DNA of 12,323 nucleotides from DASUAS01 sp036502765. GTDB taxonomy: Bacteria; Actinomycetota; Acidimicrobiia; IMCC26256; DASPTH01. A program made the position numbers and the translations under genes. The stretch spans positions 1 through 12,323 of the forward strand of contig DASXXX010000141.1 of the NCBI GenBank assembly GCA_036502765.1. The letters are read 5' to 3'. This document shows positions 6,452 through 12,323 of this stretch, piece after piece. Position 1 is the first letter of the stretch. Every line of letters starts with the position of its first letter. The notes under the pieces were generated by a model. That model made no database searches, was not told the origin of the DNA, and saw only the letters and a list, made by a program, of their open reading frames with translations.

Positions 6452-6814
6452 TCAGCTCCCGCCGAAGTGCGGGTTGAAGATGAACCCGACGATGAATCCC
6501 TGCGGCGACGTGACCGTCGCGGTGACGATGCCGTCGCCCACTTCCGCGGGCGCCACGTGCACGGTCGCTCCGAGCGCGACCGCGTCGGCGACCGCGGCCT
6601 CGACGTCGTCGACGCCCCAGTACGTGAGCGCGCCGTCGGCCGGGTTCGCGTCGGGGAGCAGCCCCAGCTCGTAGCCACCCACCTCGAAGCCCACGTAGAA
6701 CGGCTCGTCGAAGTAGGGCCCGAAGCCCAACAAGTCGGTCCACCACCGCTTCGCGGCCGCGAGGTCGTCGACGGGGTGGATGACGGTCCGGAGTCCGATC
6801 AGGGGCGTGGTCAT
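6452..6814 (-). CDS. VOC-fold protein with all usual metal ligands replaced, 120 aa
   Basis: A small VOC-superfamily protein of 120 residues. The start TVIHPVDDLAAAKRWWTDLLGF (split over 10-31) and the strand PYFDEPFYVGFEVGGYELGL belong to a widespread subgroup often called glyoxalase/bleomycin-resistance protein. The ligand positions read Thr10, a Leu in ALTYWGVDDV, and Gly in place of the final Glu (GFIVGFIF), so a classical metal centre is not expected; an early His13 sits three residues off. A binding, sequestration or metal-free role is more likely. GGGAAG lies ten bases before its ATG, a weak ribosome site. It is divergent from the P450 gene with 35 bases between starts, and convergent with the VOC gene at 6044. 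Confidence 0.83.
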   Translation of the reverse strand: MTTPLIGLRTVIHPVDDLAAAKRWWTDLLGFGPYFDEPFYVGFEVGGYELGLLPDANPADGALTYWGVDDVEAAVADAVALGATVHVAPAEVGDGIVTATVTSPQGFIVGFIFNPHFGGS

Positions 6815-6849
6815 GGGAACAGTCTTCCCGATGATGCAAGGATGCGCGG

Positions 6850-8022
6850 ATGACGACGTTCGATCCGCTCAGTGCACCCGCCGACTCGCCGGGCCTCGAG
6901 GAGCTCCGCGCCGGCTGCCCGGTGGCGCACACCCCGACCGGCCCGTGGTACCTGGCCCGTTACGCCGATGTCCTCGCCGCCACGCAGGACATCGAGCTGT
7001 TCCAGGCGAACTTCCGCCAGCCGGGCGTGGTCGTGCCCGACGAAGAGCAGCTCATCAACGAGATTCCCGAGCCGCGTCACGGTCACGTGCGGCGCATCAT
7101 CAACTCGGCGATCGCAGTACACCGGCTCGTGAACATCGAGCCCTTCTGCGTGGACCTCTGCGACGGCCTCCTCGACGATCTCCTCGCGCGGGACGAACCG
7201 ATCGATCTCGTCACCGACTACGTGATGGCGGTGCCGAACAACGTGATCGCGCACCTGCTCGGTGCGCCGCGTGAGGACTTTCCGCTCTGGGCGGCGTGGT
7301 CGGACGAGGTCGTGCAGGGCACGTGGCCGGCACTCAACCGCAACGAGCGTGGTGAAGGGCTGCCGGGTGCGCATCCAGAGTTCTCCGACTACGTCGACGC
7401 GTTGATCGCGGCACGGCGCGACGTCCCGCGCGATGACTTCATCACGCGACTGCTGGAGGCCGAGGTCGACGGTCGTCACCTCACCGATGTCGAGGCGCGC
7501 ACTCAGCTCGTGTTCCTCTTCATCTCCGGCAACGAGACCACCCGCCATCTCATCGGCAACCTGTTGTGGACGGTGGCGCAGGACCCCGACCTCTACGCGC
7601 AGCTGCGTGCTGATCGCGAGCTCGTCCCGACCGCGGTCGAAGAGTCGCTGCGCCACGACCCTCCGATCCGGTTCCTGCTCCGCAACTGCATGCAGGAGCG
7701 TGACCTGCACGGCGAGCACCTCGTGCCCGGCGAGAAGGTCGCATTCGGGATCCTGTCGGCCAACCGCGACGAAGCGGTGTTCGAGGACCCGCACGCGTTC
7801 CGCCTCGATCGTCCCGATCCGCGTGGCCACGTGGCGTTCGGCGGTGGCCCGCACGTGTGCCCGGGGGCGAGTCTCGCCCGCCTCGAAGGGCGTGTCGCGC
7901 TCGGTGTGTTCCTCGAGCGCGTGGCCACGATCCGTCCCGTCGACCCCGGCGCGTACGACGAGGTTCCGGTCGCCTGGGCCCACGGCCCGCGACAGCTGCT
8001 GGTGGAGCTCAGCCCCGGTTGA
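6850..8022 (+). CDS. Cytochrome P450 (bacterial class I type)
   Basis: A soluble haem monooxygenase of 390 residues, typical of actinobacterial P450s that take electrons from a ferredoxin. AAGGA (6838-6842) lies seven bases before the ATG. The I-helix oxygen-activation motif is SGNETT (226-231), with Ser where Ala is usual and the acid/Thr pair present. ExxR in the K-helix is E265-SL-R268. The haem loop is FGGGPHVCPG (330-339), with Cys337 as the iron ligand. The N-terminal part (GPWYLARYADVLAATQD) is standard and there is no membrane anchor. No ferredoxin or reductase gene lies in the window. Its 3' end overlaps the opposing LLM gene by 14 bases. The substrate cannot be read from sequence; neighbours hint at a lipid or terpenoid compound. 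I do not assign a CYP number. Confidence 0.96.
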   Translation: MTTFDPLSAPADSPGLEELRAGCPVAHTPTGPWYLARYADVLAATQDIELFQANFRQPGVVVPDEEQLINEIPEPRHGHVRRIINSAIAVHRLVNIEPFCVDLCDGLLDDLLARDEPIDLVTDYVMAVPNNVIAHLLGAPREDFPLWAAWSDEVVQGTWPALNRNERGEGLPGAHPEFSDYVDALIAARRDVPRDDFITRLLEAEVDGRHLTDVEARTQLVFLFISGNETTRHLIGNLLWTVAQDPDLYAQLRADRELVPTAVEESLRHDPPIRFLLRNCMQERDLHGEHLVPGEKVAFGILSANRDEAVFEDPHAFRLDRPDPRGHVAFGGGPHVCPGASLARLEGRVALGVFLERVATIRPVDPGAYDEVPVAWAHGPRQLLVELSPG

Positions 8023-9022
8023 GGTCGGCGACGACGCCGGCCCAGTGGTCGGGGTCGGGGGCGCGGTTGTTGGTGAGGCTCACTGCGTCGGCGATGCCAT
8101 CGAGGCGCGCCCGCAACTTGGACGCGATCGACGACGGCTCCCCCACCACTGCGATCGCGTCGAGCACCTCGTCGTCGATCAGGTCGGCCATCGCCTCCCA
8201 CCGGCCGTCCTTCGACAACCGGTTGAGCTCGGGATGGAGGTCGCCCCAGCCGTGGCACTCGAGCGTCGGCGCGTACGCGGGCGTCGAGCCGTAGAACGCG
8301 AGTTGTTGACGCGCGACGCCGCGGAGCCGTTCGAGCTCCTCCTCGCGATCGGAGGTGACGACCAGCGTGGCGCACACCACCTGCACGTCAGCGCGCGCCC
8401 TCCCCGACGCGGCGAGGCCGCGTTCCAGCGCGGGCAGTGTGATCGTCTCCAACGACTCGCGCGTCGTGAACGGATGCGTGATGAGGCCGTCGGCCACTTC
8501 GCCCGCGGCCGTGACCATGCGGGGCCCGAACCCGCCGACGTAGACCGGTGGCCGCCCGAACGGGTTGGGCCCGGGGTCGAACGCCGGGATCATCAGGGTG
8601 TGGCGGTAGAACTCGCCCTCGAACGCCAGCCGTTCACCGGTCTCCCACGCGGTGAACACCGCGCCGACCGCGCGCACGAGCTCGTGCATCCGCCGTGCCG
8701 GTTCCGACCACTCCGCGCCGTACCGGTGCACGATGTGCGGGCGCACCTGCGAGCCCAGCCCGAGCACGAAGCGGCCGCCGGTGACCAGCTGCACGTCGTT
8801 GCCCAAGTACGCCAGGTTCATCGGCGTGCGCGCGAATGCGATGGCGATGGCCGTGCCCAGCTGCACGCGCGTGGTGTGCTCGGCCGCCACCGCGAGCGCG
8901 ACGAACGGGTCGTGTTTCGCCTCGAACGAGAAGACGCCGTCGTACCCGATCTCCTCGAGGAGGGGATACGTGGCGCGCACCTCACGCGGGTCTTCGAGCG
9001 CGCTGGTGGTGAAGACGCGCAT
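8009..9022 (-). CDS. F420-dependent LLM class oxidoreductase (TIGR03617-like)
   Basis: A probable F420-using TIM-barrel oxidoreductase, 337 residues. Features of this actinobacterial group are the start MRVFTTSALEDP, the second strand GYDGVFSFEAKHDPF, the stretch VQLGTAIAIAFARTPMNLA, and the phosphate-binding-type segment GGRFVLGLGSQVRPHI, where F420 family members bind the cofactor tail. The strand VYVGGFGPRMVTAAGEVADGL follows, and the end carries AVVGEPSSIASKLRARLDG. The F420 assignment is by resemblance; no biochemical proof is visible. It lies eight bases downstream of the GH15 gene on the same strand, so the two are probably cotranscribed and may be translationally coupled, since no good ribosome site of its own is seen. 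Its 3' end overlaps the P450 gene by 14 bases. It is clearly a different subgroup from the LLM enzyme at 2818. Confidence 0.88.
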   Translation of the reverse strand: MRVFTTSALEDPREVRATYPLLEEIGYDGVFSFEAKHDPFVALAVAAEHTTRVQLGTAIAIAFARTPMNLAYLGNDVQLVTGGRFVLGLGSQVRPHIVHRYGAEWSEPARRMHELVRAVGAVFTAWETGERLAFEGEFYRHTLMIPAFDPGPNPFGRPPVYVGGFGPRMVTAAGEVADGLITHPFTTRESLETITLPALERGLAASGRARADVQVVCATLVVTSDREEELERLRGVARQQLAFYGSTPAYAPTLECHGWGDLHPELNRLSKDGRWEAMADLIDDEVLDAIAVVGEPSSIASKLRARLDGIADAVSLTNNRAPDPDHWAGVVADLNRG

Positions 9023-9030
9023 GCGACCGC

Positions 9031-10884
9031 TCAGGCGTCCGCGTCTTCCTCGATCGCGATGAGTCGACGACCGGCGTCGATCAGCGCGAGGTGGGTGAAC
9101 GCCTGCGGGAAGTTGCCCAGGTGCTGACCCGTGGTCGCGTCGATCTCCTCGGCGTACAGGTGCAACGGACCTGCGAACGACAGGAGCTTCTGGAAGAGCG
9201 CGCGCGCCCGGTCGACCTCACCGATGATGGCGAGCGCGGACACCAGCCAGAACGAGCAGATCGTGAACGTGCCTTCCTCGCCCGACAGGCCGTCGTCGGT
9301 GGCATCGACGCGATAGCGGAGCACGAGGCCGTCCTTGGTGAGCTCGTCGGCGATGGCAAGCACCGTGGCGCGCACACGCTCGTCGTCACCGGGCAGGAAG
9401 CCCATGATCGCGATCAGGAGGTTCGAGGCGTCGAGCGCCTTGGTGCCGTAGGCCTGGGTGAACACGCCACGGTCGTCGAGGCCCTGATCGATGATGTCGG
9501 CCTTCATCTTCTCCGCCGCGGCCTCCCAGCGTTCGATGCACTCGTCGTCGTCGCGCTCGCGGGCCATGCGCAACCCGCGGTCGACTGCGACCCAGCACAT
9601 CACCTTGGACGCCACGAAGTGCTGAGGATCGCCGCGCATCTCCCAGATGCCCTGGTCGGGTTCGGGGTACCGCTCGATGGCCTGGTCGACGAGGAAGCAC
9701 AGCCCATCCCAGATCTGGTGCGGGATCTGGCCGCCGCGCCGCTGGAAGGAGTTGACCGCGTCGAGGAGCATCCCCCACACGTCGTGCTGGTGCTGGTCGA
9801 ACGCCCCGTTGCCGACGCGCACCGGACGAGAGTTGCGGTAGCCGGAGAGGTGGTCGAGCGTGTGCTCGGTGAGATCGGTCTCACCGCCGATCCCGTACAT
9901 GATCTGCAGGTTCGGCTTCCCCGACGCCATCTCCGGCGCGAGCGTCTCCAACATGAAGGCGAAGTACTCGAACGCCTCCCACTCGAAGCCGAGGTCGTGC
10001 AGCGCGCGCAGCATGAACGCGGTGTCGCGGATCCAGGTGTAGCGGTAGTCCCAGTTGCGCTCGCCGCCCGGCGTCTCGGGGAGCGACGTGGTACCGGCGG
10101 CCATGATCGCCCCGGTGGGCGCGTAGCTGAGCGACTTGAGCGCGAGCGCGCTGCGCTCGAGGTACGGACGCCACACGTGGTCGTGGATCTTCGCCAGCGC
10201 GAGCCAGTCACGCCAGTACTTCTCCGTTGCTTCGCGCTGCCCCTCCGCCTCCTCCAGCGTGGTCGGTGCATCGCCCTCCCACGACAGCGCGAGCCACGCC
10301 GACTCGCCCTCCTCGAGCGTCGTGCGGCCGTAGGTGCGCGGGCCGAGGATGCCGAGACGCATGCTGCCGGTGAGGTCGAGCGCGAGGTCGCCGTAGCGGC
10401 ACGTGACCTTCTCGTAGCCGCCGTCGTCGTAGGTCCACTCGCCGGCTTCGCGGCCGTAGTCGAACATCGGTATGCAGTTCGTCTGCACCTCGACCCGGCC
10501 GTCGCAACAGGTCGCGATGCGCAGGAGCGTGCCCTGCGCCATCGTGTCGCCGGGGACGCGCCGGTACCGGTCGCGGCGCGCGTCTGTGGGCGCCGGGCCC
10601 ATGACGAGCAGGTCCCACACCACGAGCCAGCCGGTCGGTGTGTGCCACGTGGTTTCGAGGACGTTCGTCCCCGGGACGTAGCGACGCGTGTTCGGCACGT
10701 CGATCCCGCTCGGGCCGAAGCGGAAGTTGCCGGCGGAACGGTCGAGCAGCGCGCCGAACACGCTCGGCGAGTCGGGGCGGGGCAGGCACAGCCACTCGAC
10801 CGATCCGTCGGGGGCGATGAGCGTGCTGTTCTCGCAGTCGGAGAGGAACGCGTAATCGGCGATGTCGGGGAACGTGGTCACCAT
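9031..10884 (-). CDS. Glycoside hydrolase family 15 protein (trehalase/glucoamylase-like)
   Basis: A cytoplasmic glycosidase of 617 residues with no signal peptide. The start ATG at 10884 has GAAAGG five to ten bases before it; the longer frame to 10989 would run across the neighbouring gene's promoter. An N-terminal beta-sandwich (PDIADYAFLSDCENSTLIAPDGSVEWLC, split, about residues 5-32, through about 230) precedes the alpha6/alpha6 barrel. The barrel has GGERNWDYRYTWIRD (W278 to D287), GIWEMRGDP (Glu415, a likely catalytic acid), GEEGTFTICSFW, and YAEEIDATTGQHLGNFPQ (Glu579/580, likely base region). This arrangement and length match mycobacterial and archaeal GH15 trehalases as well as glucoamylases; trehalase is my preferred guess. 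It is first in a two-gene unit with the F420-type LLM gene, an odd partner. It is divergent from the SDR at 10983. Confidence 0.93.
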   Translation of the reverse strand: MVTTFPDIADYAFLSDCENSTLIAPDGSVEWLCLPRPDSPSVFGALLDRSAGNFRFGPSGIDVPNTRRYVPGTNVLETTWHTPTGWLVVWDLLVMGPAPTDARRDRYRRVPGDTMAQGTLLRIATCCDGRVEVQTNCIPMFDYGREAGEWTYDDGGYEKVTCRYGDLALDLTGSMRLGILGPRTYGRTTLEEGESAWLALSWEGDAPTTLEEAEGQREATEKYWRDWLALAKIHDHVWRPYLERSALALKSLSYAPTGAIMAAGTTSLPETPGGERNWDYRYTWIRDTAFMLRALHDLGFEWEAFEYFAFMLETLAPEMASGKPNLQIMYGIGGETDLTEHTLDHLSGYRNSRPVRVGNGAFDQHQHDVWGMLLDAVNSFQRRGGQIPHQIWDGLCFLVDQAIERYPEPDQGIWEMRGDPQHFVASKVMCWVAVDRGLRMARERDDDECIERWEAAAEKMKADIIDQGLDDRGVFTQAYGTKALDASNLLIAIMGFLPGDDERVRATVLAIADELTKDGLVLRYRVDATDDGLSGEEGTFTICSFWLVSALAIIGEVDRARALFQKLLSFAGPLHLYAEEIDATTGQHLGNFPQAFTHLALIDAGRRLIAIEEDADA

Positions 10885-10982
10885 GTGCCTTTCGTCGCCG
10901 TGAGTCTGGCACTTGACCCCATCAGACCCCTGCACCACCCGGGGATACAGTGCCCGCGTCCGGACACTCAGAGGGGGAAGCA
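10885..10982. promoter_or_regulatory. Divergent intergenic region between GH15 and SDR genes
   Basis: The 98 bases between these starts must hold both promoters. For the plus-strand SDR there is a -10-like TACAGT at 10946-10951 and a strong ribosome site GAGGGGGAAG at 10971-10980. A -35 at the expected distance is poor (CAGACC, 10923-10928). A TTGACC at 10912-10917 is too far away for a normal spacer. A weak inverted repeat GTCTG...CAGAC spans about 10905-10927. No strong operator comparable to the one at 2773 is seen. Confidence 0.35.
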
Positions 10983-11813
10983 ATGGCACTGCCGTTCAGC
11001 TACGAAGGCAAGCGGGTGGTCGTGAGCGGGGGCGGTGGAGCCGGCATGGGCGCCGCCGCGGTCGAAGGGCTCGCCGAGCTCGGCGCCGAGATCCACGTCC
11101 TCGACCTCAAGGACCCGCCGGTGAAGGTGGCGAGCCACCAGATCGTCGACCTGCGCGACCCCGACGCGGTTGCGACCGCCATCGACAACATCGACGGCCG
11201 GATCGATGCGCTGTTCAATGCGGCGGGTCTCCCGGGTGCGCCGTTCCCCGACCTCGACACGATGCTGGTGAACTTCGCCGCGCCTCGCCACCTCACCGGG
11301 CTCGTTGCGCCGCGCATGACCGACGGGGGCGCGATCTGCAGCATCTCGTCGACCGCGGGCAGCGGTTACCTGCTCAACCTCGAGAAGTGGATGCCCCTCG
11401 TCGACACGCCCGACTACGCGTCGGCGAAGGCGTGGTGCGAGGAGCACCCCGACGACATCCTCGGCGCGTACTCGCAGTCGAAGGAAGCCCTCATCATCTG
11501 GACGATGAAGGCGGCGATGGACCTCAACGCGCAGGGCGTCCGCCTCAACTGCATCAGCCCCGGCCCCACCGACACGCCCATGATGCCGGCGTTCGAGGAC
11601 ATGGCCGGCGGCGGTCAGATCATCGACCTCTTCGCCCAGGGTCTCGGGCGTCGTTCGACGCCGGCGGAGCAGGGCTGGCCGATGATCTTCCTCAACAGCG
11701 ACGCGGCGTCGTACATCTCGGGCGAGAACCTCAACACCGACGGCGGCACCGTGTCGGCCATCACCACCGGCCGCCTCGTGCTCGAGTTCGACGCGTCCAT
11801 GCTCGAGGGCTGA
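10983..11813 (+). CDS. SDR, second member of the hydroxysteroid/coniferyl-alcohol dehydrogenase-like type
   Basis: An NAD(P)-dependent oxidoreductase, 276 residues. The ATG at 10983 follows GAGGGGGAAG by two bases; an upstream in-frame GTG at 10950 lies in the presumed -10 and is rejected. The cofactor loop is SGGGGAGMG (15-23), with Asp41 after the second strand, NAAG (79-82), Ser123 (SISSTAGSG), Tyr163 and Lys167 (YSQSK). As in the SDR at 3992, Ser and Tyr are 40 residues apart, with an inserted helical stretch. That insert contains a decoy YASAK (145-149), which is also a YxxxK pattern. Both start PFSYExKRVVV and share LDLK after strand two and similar C-termini, so they are paralogues, probably with related substrates. 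The end (TTGRLVLEFDASMLEG) is also like TTGQVDFAAIS of the other. A hairpin element follows seven bases after the stop. Confidence 0.92.
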   Translation: MALPFSYEGKRVVVSGGGGAGMGAAAVEGLAELGAEIHVLDLKDPPVKVASHQIVDLRDPDAVATAIDNIDGRIDALFNAAGLPGAPFPDLDTMLVNFAAPRHLTGLVAPRMTDGGAICSISSTAGSGYLLNLEKWMPLVDTPDYASAKAWCEEHPDDILGAYSQSKEALIIWTMKAAMDLNAQGVRLNCISPGPTDTPMMPAFEDMAGGGQIIDLFAQGLGRRSTPAEQGWPMIFLNSDAASYISGENLNTDGGTVSAITTGRLVLEFDASMLEG

Positions 11814-11819
11814 CCGATC

Positions 11820-11872
11820 GCAAGGTTGCGTCCCTCGAGCGCGTATGTCGCGCTCAGGTGACGCAACCTTGC
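11820..11872. repeat. Palindromic intergenic element, copy B; probable bidirectional terminator
   Basis: A long hairpin filling most of the 60-base gap between the convergent SDR and epimerase genes. The outer arms GCAAGGTTGCGT (11820-11831) and 11861-11872 pair perfectly over 12 bp, and an inner stem GAGCGCG/CGCGCTC (11837-11843 with 11849-11855) closes the 5-base loop TATGT. It ends two bases before the stop codon of the epimerase gene. It is the reverse-oriented relative of the element at 572-620. No clear T-run follows on either strand. Confidence 0.75.
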
Positions 11873-11873
11873 T

Positions 11874-12323
11874 TCAGGTGACGGTGAGCGTGAAGGTGGC
11901 GGTGAACGCGTCGCCGGGTGCAACCAGGTGCGTGTTGCCGGTGACGAGCGCATTCGTCGGCGCGGCCATCGGTTCGAGCGCGGCGAACGGCTTGCCCGGC
12001 GGCACCCACACCTGCGCGTAGGGATAGTGCGGGTTGCCTTGCAACGCGACCGACGCGCCGTCCTCACCGGTGAACGCGAGTCGACGGTCGCGCCCGAGCT
12101 GGTAGAGGTCGTCGAACCTACGCCGACCGAGTGCACCTTCTTCGGCGGTCTCGCGCGTCGACGCGCCGGTGGGGATGCCCCGCTCGTCGAGCGCGAGGTG
12201 CTCGCGACGCGGGAGGCTGACGGTCCATCGCGAACGCGGTGTGCCCGGCACGCGCAGGTACGGGTGCCATCCCCACGCCGCCGGAACCTTCCGGTCGGCG
12301 GTGGGCACGAGCATGGTGTCGAT
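11874..12323 (-). CDS. Aldose 1-epimerase (galactose mutarotase-like) family protein, N-terminus outside window
   Basis: The C-terminal 149 residues of a sugar-ring-interconverting enzyme or a related carbohydrate-binding beta-sandwich protein. The frame is open to the last base of the window, so the ATG at 12314 is internal. Visible family marks are WGWHPYLRVPG, with the catalytic-type His in GWHPYL, and PYAQVWVPPGKPFAALEPMAAPTNAL, where the Glu of LEP is the expected general base, followed by a terminal strand region (DAFTATFTLTV). Family members convert the alpha and beta anomers of galactose or glucose; the exact sugar is not predictable. It is convergent with the SDR at 10983, with a hairpin element between the two stops. 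Confidence 0.85.
   Translation of the reverse strand: MDTMLVPTADRKVPAAWGWHPYLRVPGTPRSRWTVSLPRREHLALDERGIPTGASTRETAEEGALGRRRFDDLYQLGRDRRLAFTGEDGASVALQGNPHYPYAQVWVPPGKPFAALEPMAAPTNALVTGNTHLVAPGDAFTATFTLTVT

Noticed and set aside
6815..6829. Inverted repeat GGGAA-n5-TTCCC between VOC and P450 genes
   Set aside because: Arms of five bases are expected by chance in such DNA, and one arm probably serves as the VOC ribosome site.
7433..9127. 564-codon plus-strand open frame across the P450 end and the F420-type LLM gene
   Set aside because: It runs out of frame through the P450 haem region and antisense to the LLM gene; composition is Ser/Arg/Pro-rich and matches no family.
9091..11025. Very long open frame on the plus strand opposite the GH15 gene
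   Set aside because: Its product is Arg/Ala/Val-rich low-complexity sequence with no recognisable domain, as expected for the antisense of GC-rich coding DNA; the minus strand encodes a complete GH15 enzyme.
1..12323. Search for CRISPR, IS ends, tRNA, prophage or toxin-antitoxin signals
   Set aside because: No regularly spaced repeats, transposase, integrase or tRNA-like cloverleaf was seen; the window is nearly fully accounted for by metabolic genes.

Overview
The window is about 12.3 kb of very GC-rich, densely coding DNA with strong G/C third-position bias and frequent GTG starts. Two luciferase-like (LLM) oxidoreductases, one of them of an F420-dependent type, a soluble cytochrome P450, a trehalase-type GH15 enzyme and several short-chain dehydrogenases (SDRs) point to an actinobacterium. 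Acidimicrobiia or a mycobacterium-like lineage would fit, but this is an inference from gene content and not a phylogenetic result. I see no mobile element, CRISPR array, tRNA or rRNA; this looks like chromosomal catabolic territory.

Layout. 1-549 (+): 3' part of a classical SDR. 572-620: palindromic element at a convergent junction. 636-1964 (-): secreted branched-chain-amino-acid-type solute-binding protein with its own promoter. 2086-2727 (-): TetR-family regulator. 2773-2791: perfect 19-bp palindrome in the divergent gap. 2818-5615 (+): probable operon of LLM oxidoreductase, SDR and crotonase-fold protein. 5612-6814: three small VOC-fold proteins in alternating orientation. 6850-8022 (+): P450. 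8009-9022 (-) and 9031-10884 (-): F420-type LLM oxidoreductase and, upstream of it, a GH15 glycosidase. 10983-11813 (+): second SDR of the same unusual subfamily as the one at 3992. 11820-11872: second copy of the palindromic element. 11874-12323 (-): aldose 1-epimerase-like protein cut by the window end.

How it may work together. The TetR protein probably binds the palindrome and controls both itself and the LLM-SDR-crotonase operon. Monooxygenation, alcohol/ketone oxidation and CoA-ester processing are a usual toolkit for breaking down steroids, terpenoids or other lipophilic compounds; the P450, the second LLM enzyme and the second SDR would fit the same theme. The substrate cannot be read from the sequence. 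The GH15 enzyme and the epimerase look like carbohydrate genes that are merely adjacent.

The most interesting signals are the matched palindromic elements at both ends, the operator-like palindrome, the two SDRs with an expanded Ser-Tyr spacing, and a crotonase lacking both hydratase glutamates. None amounts to a demonstrably new system.
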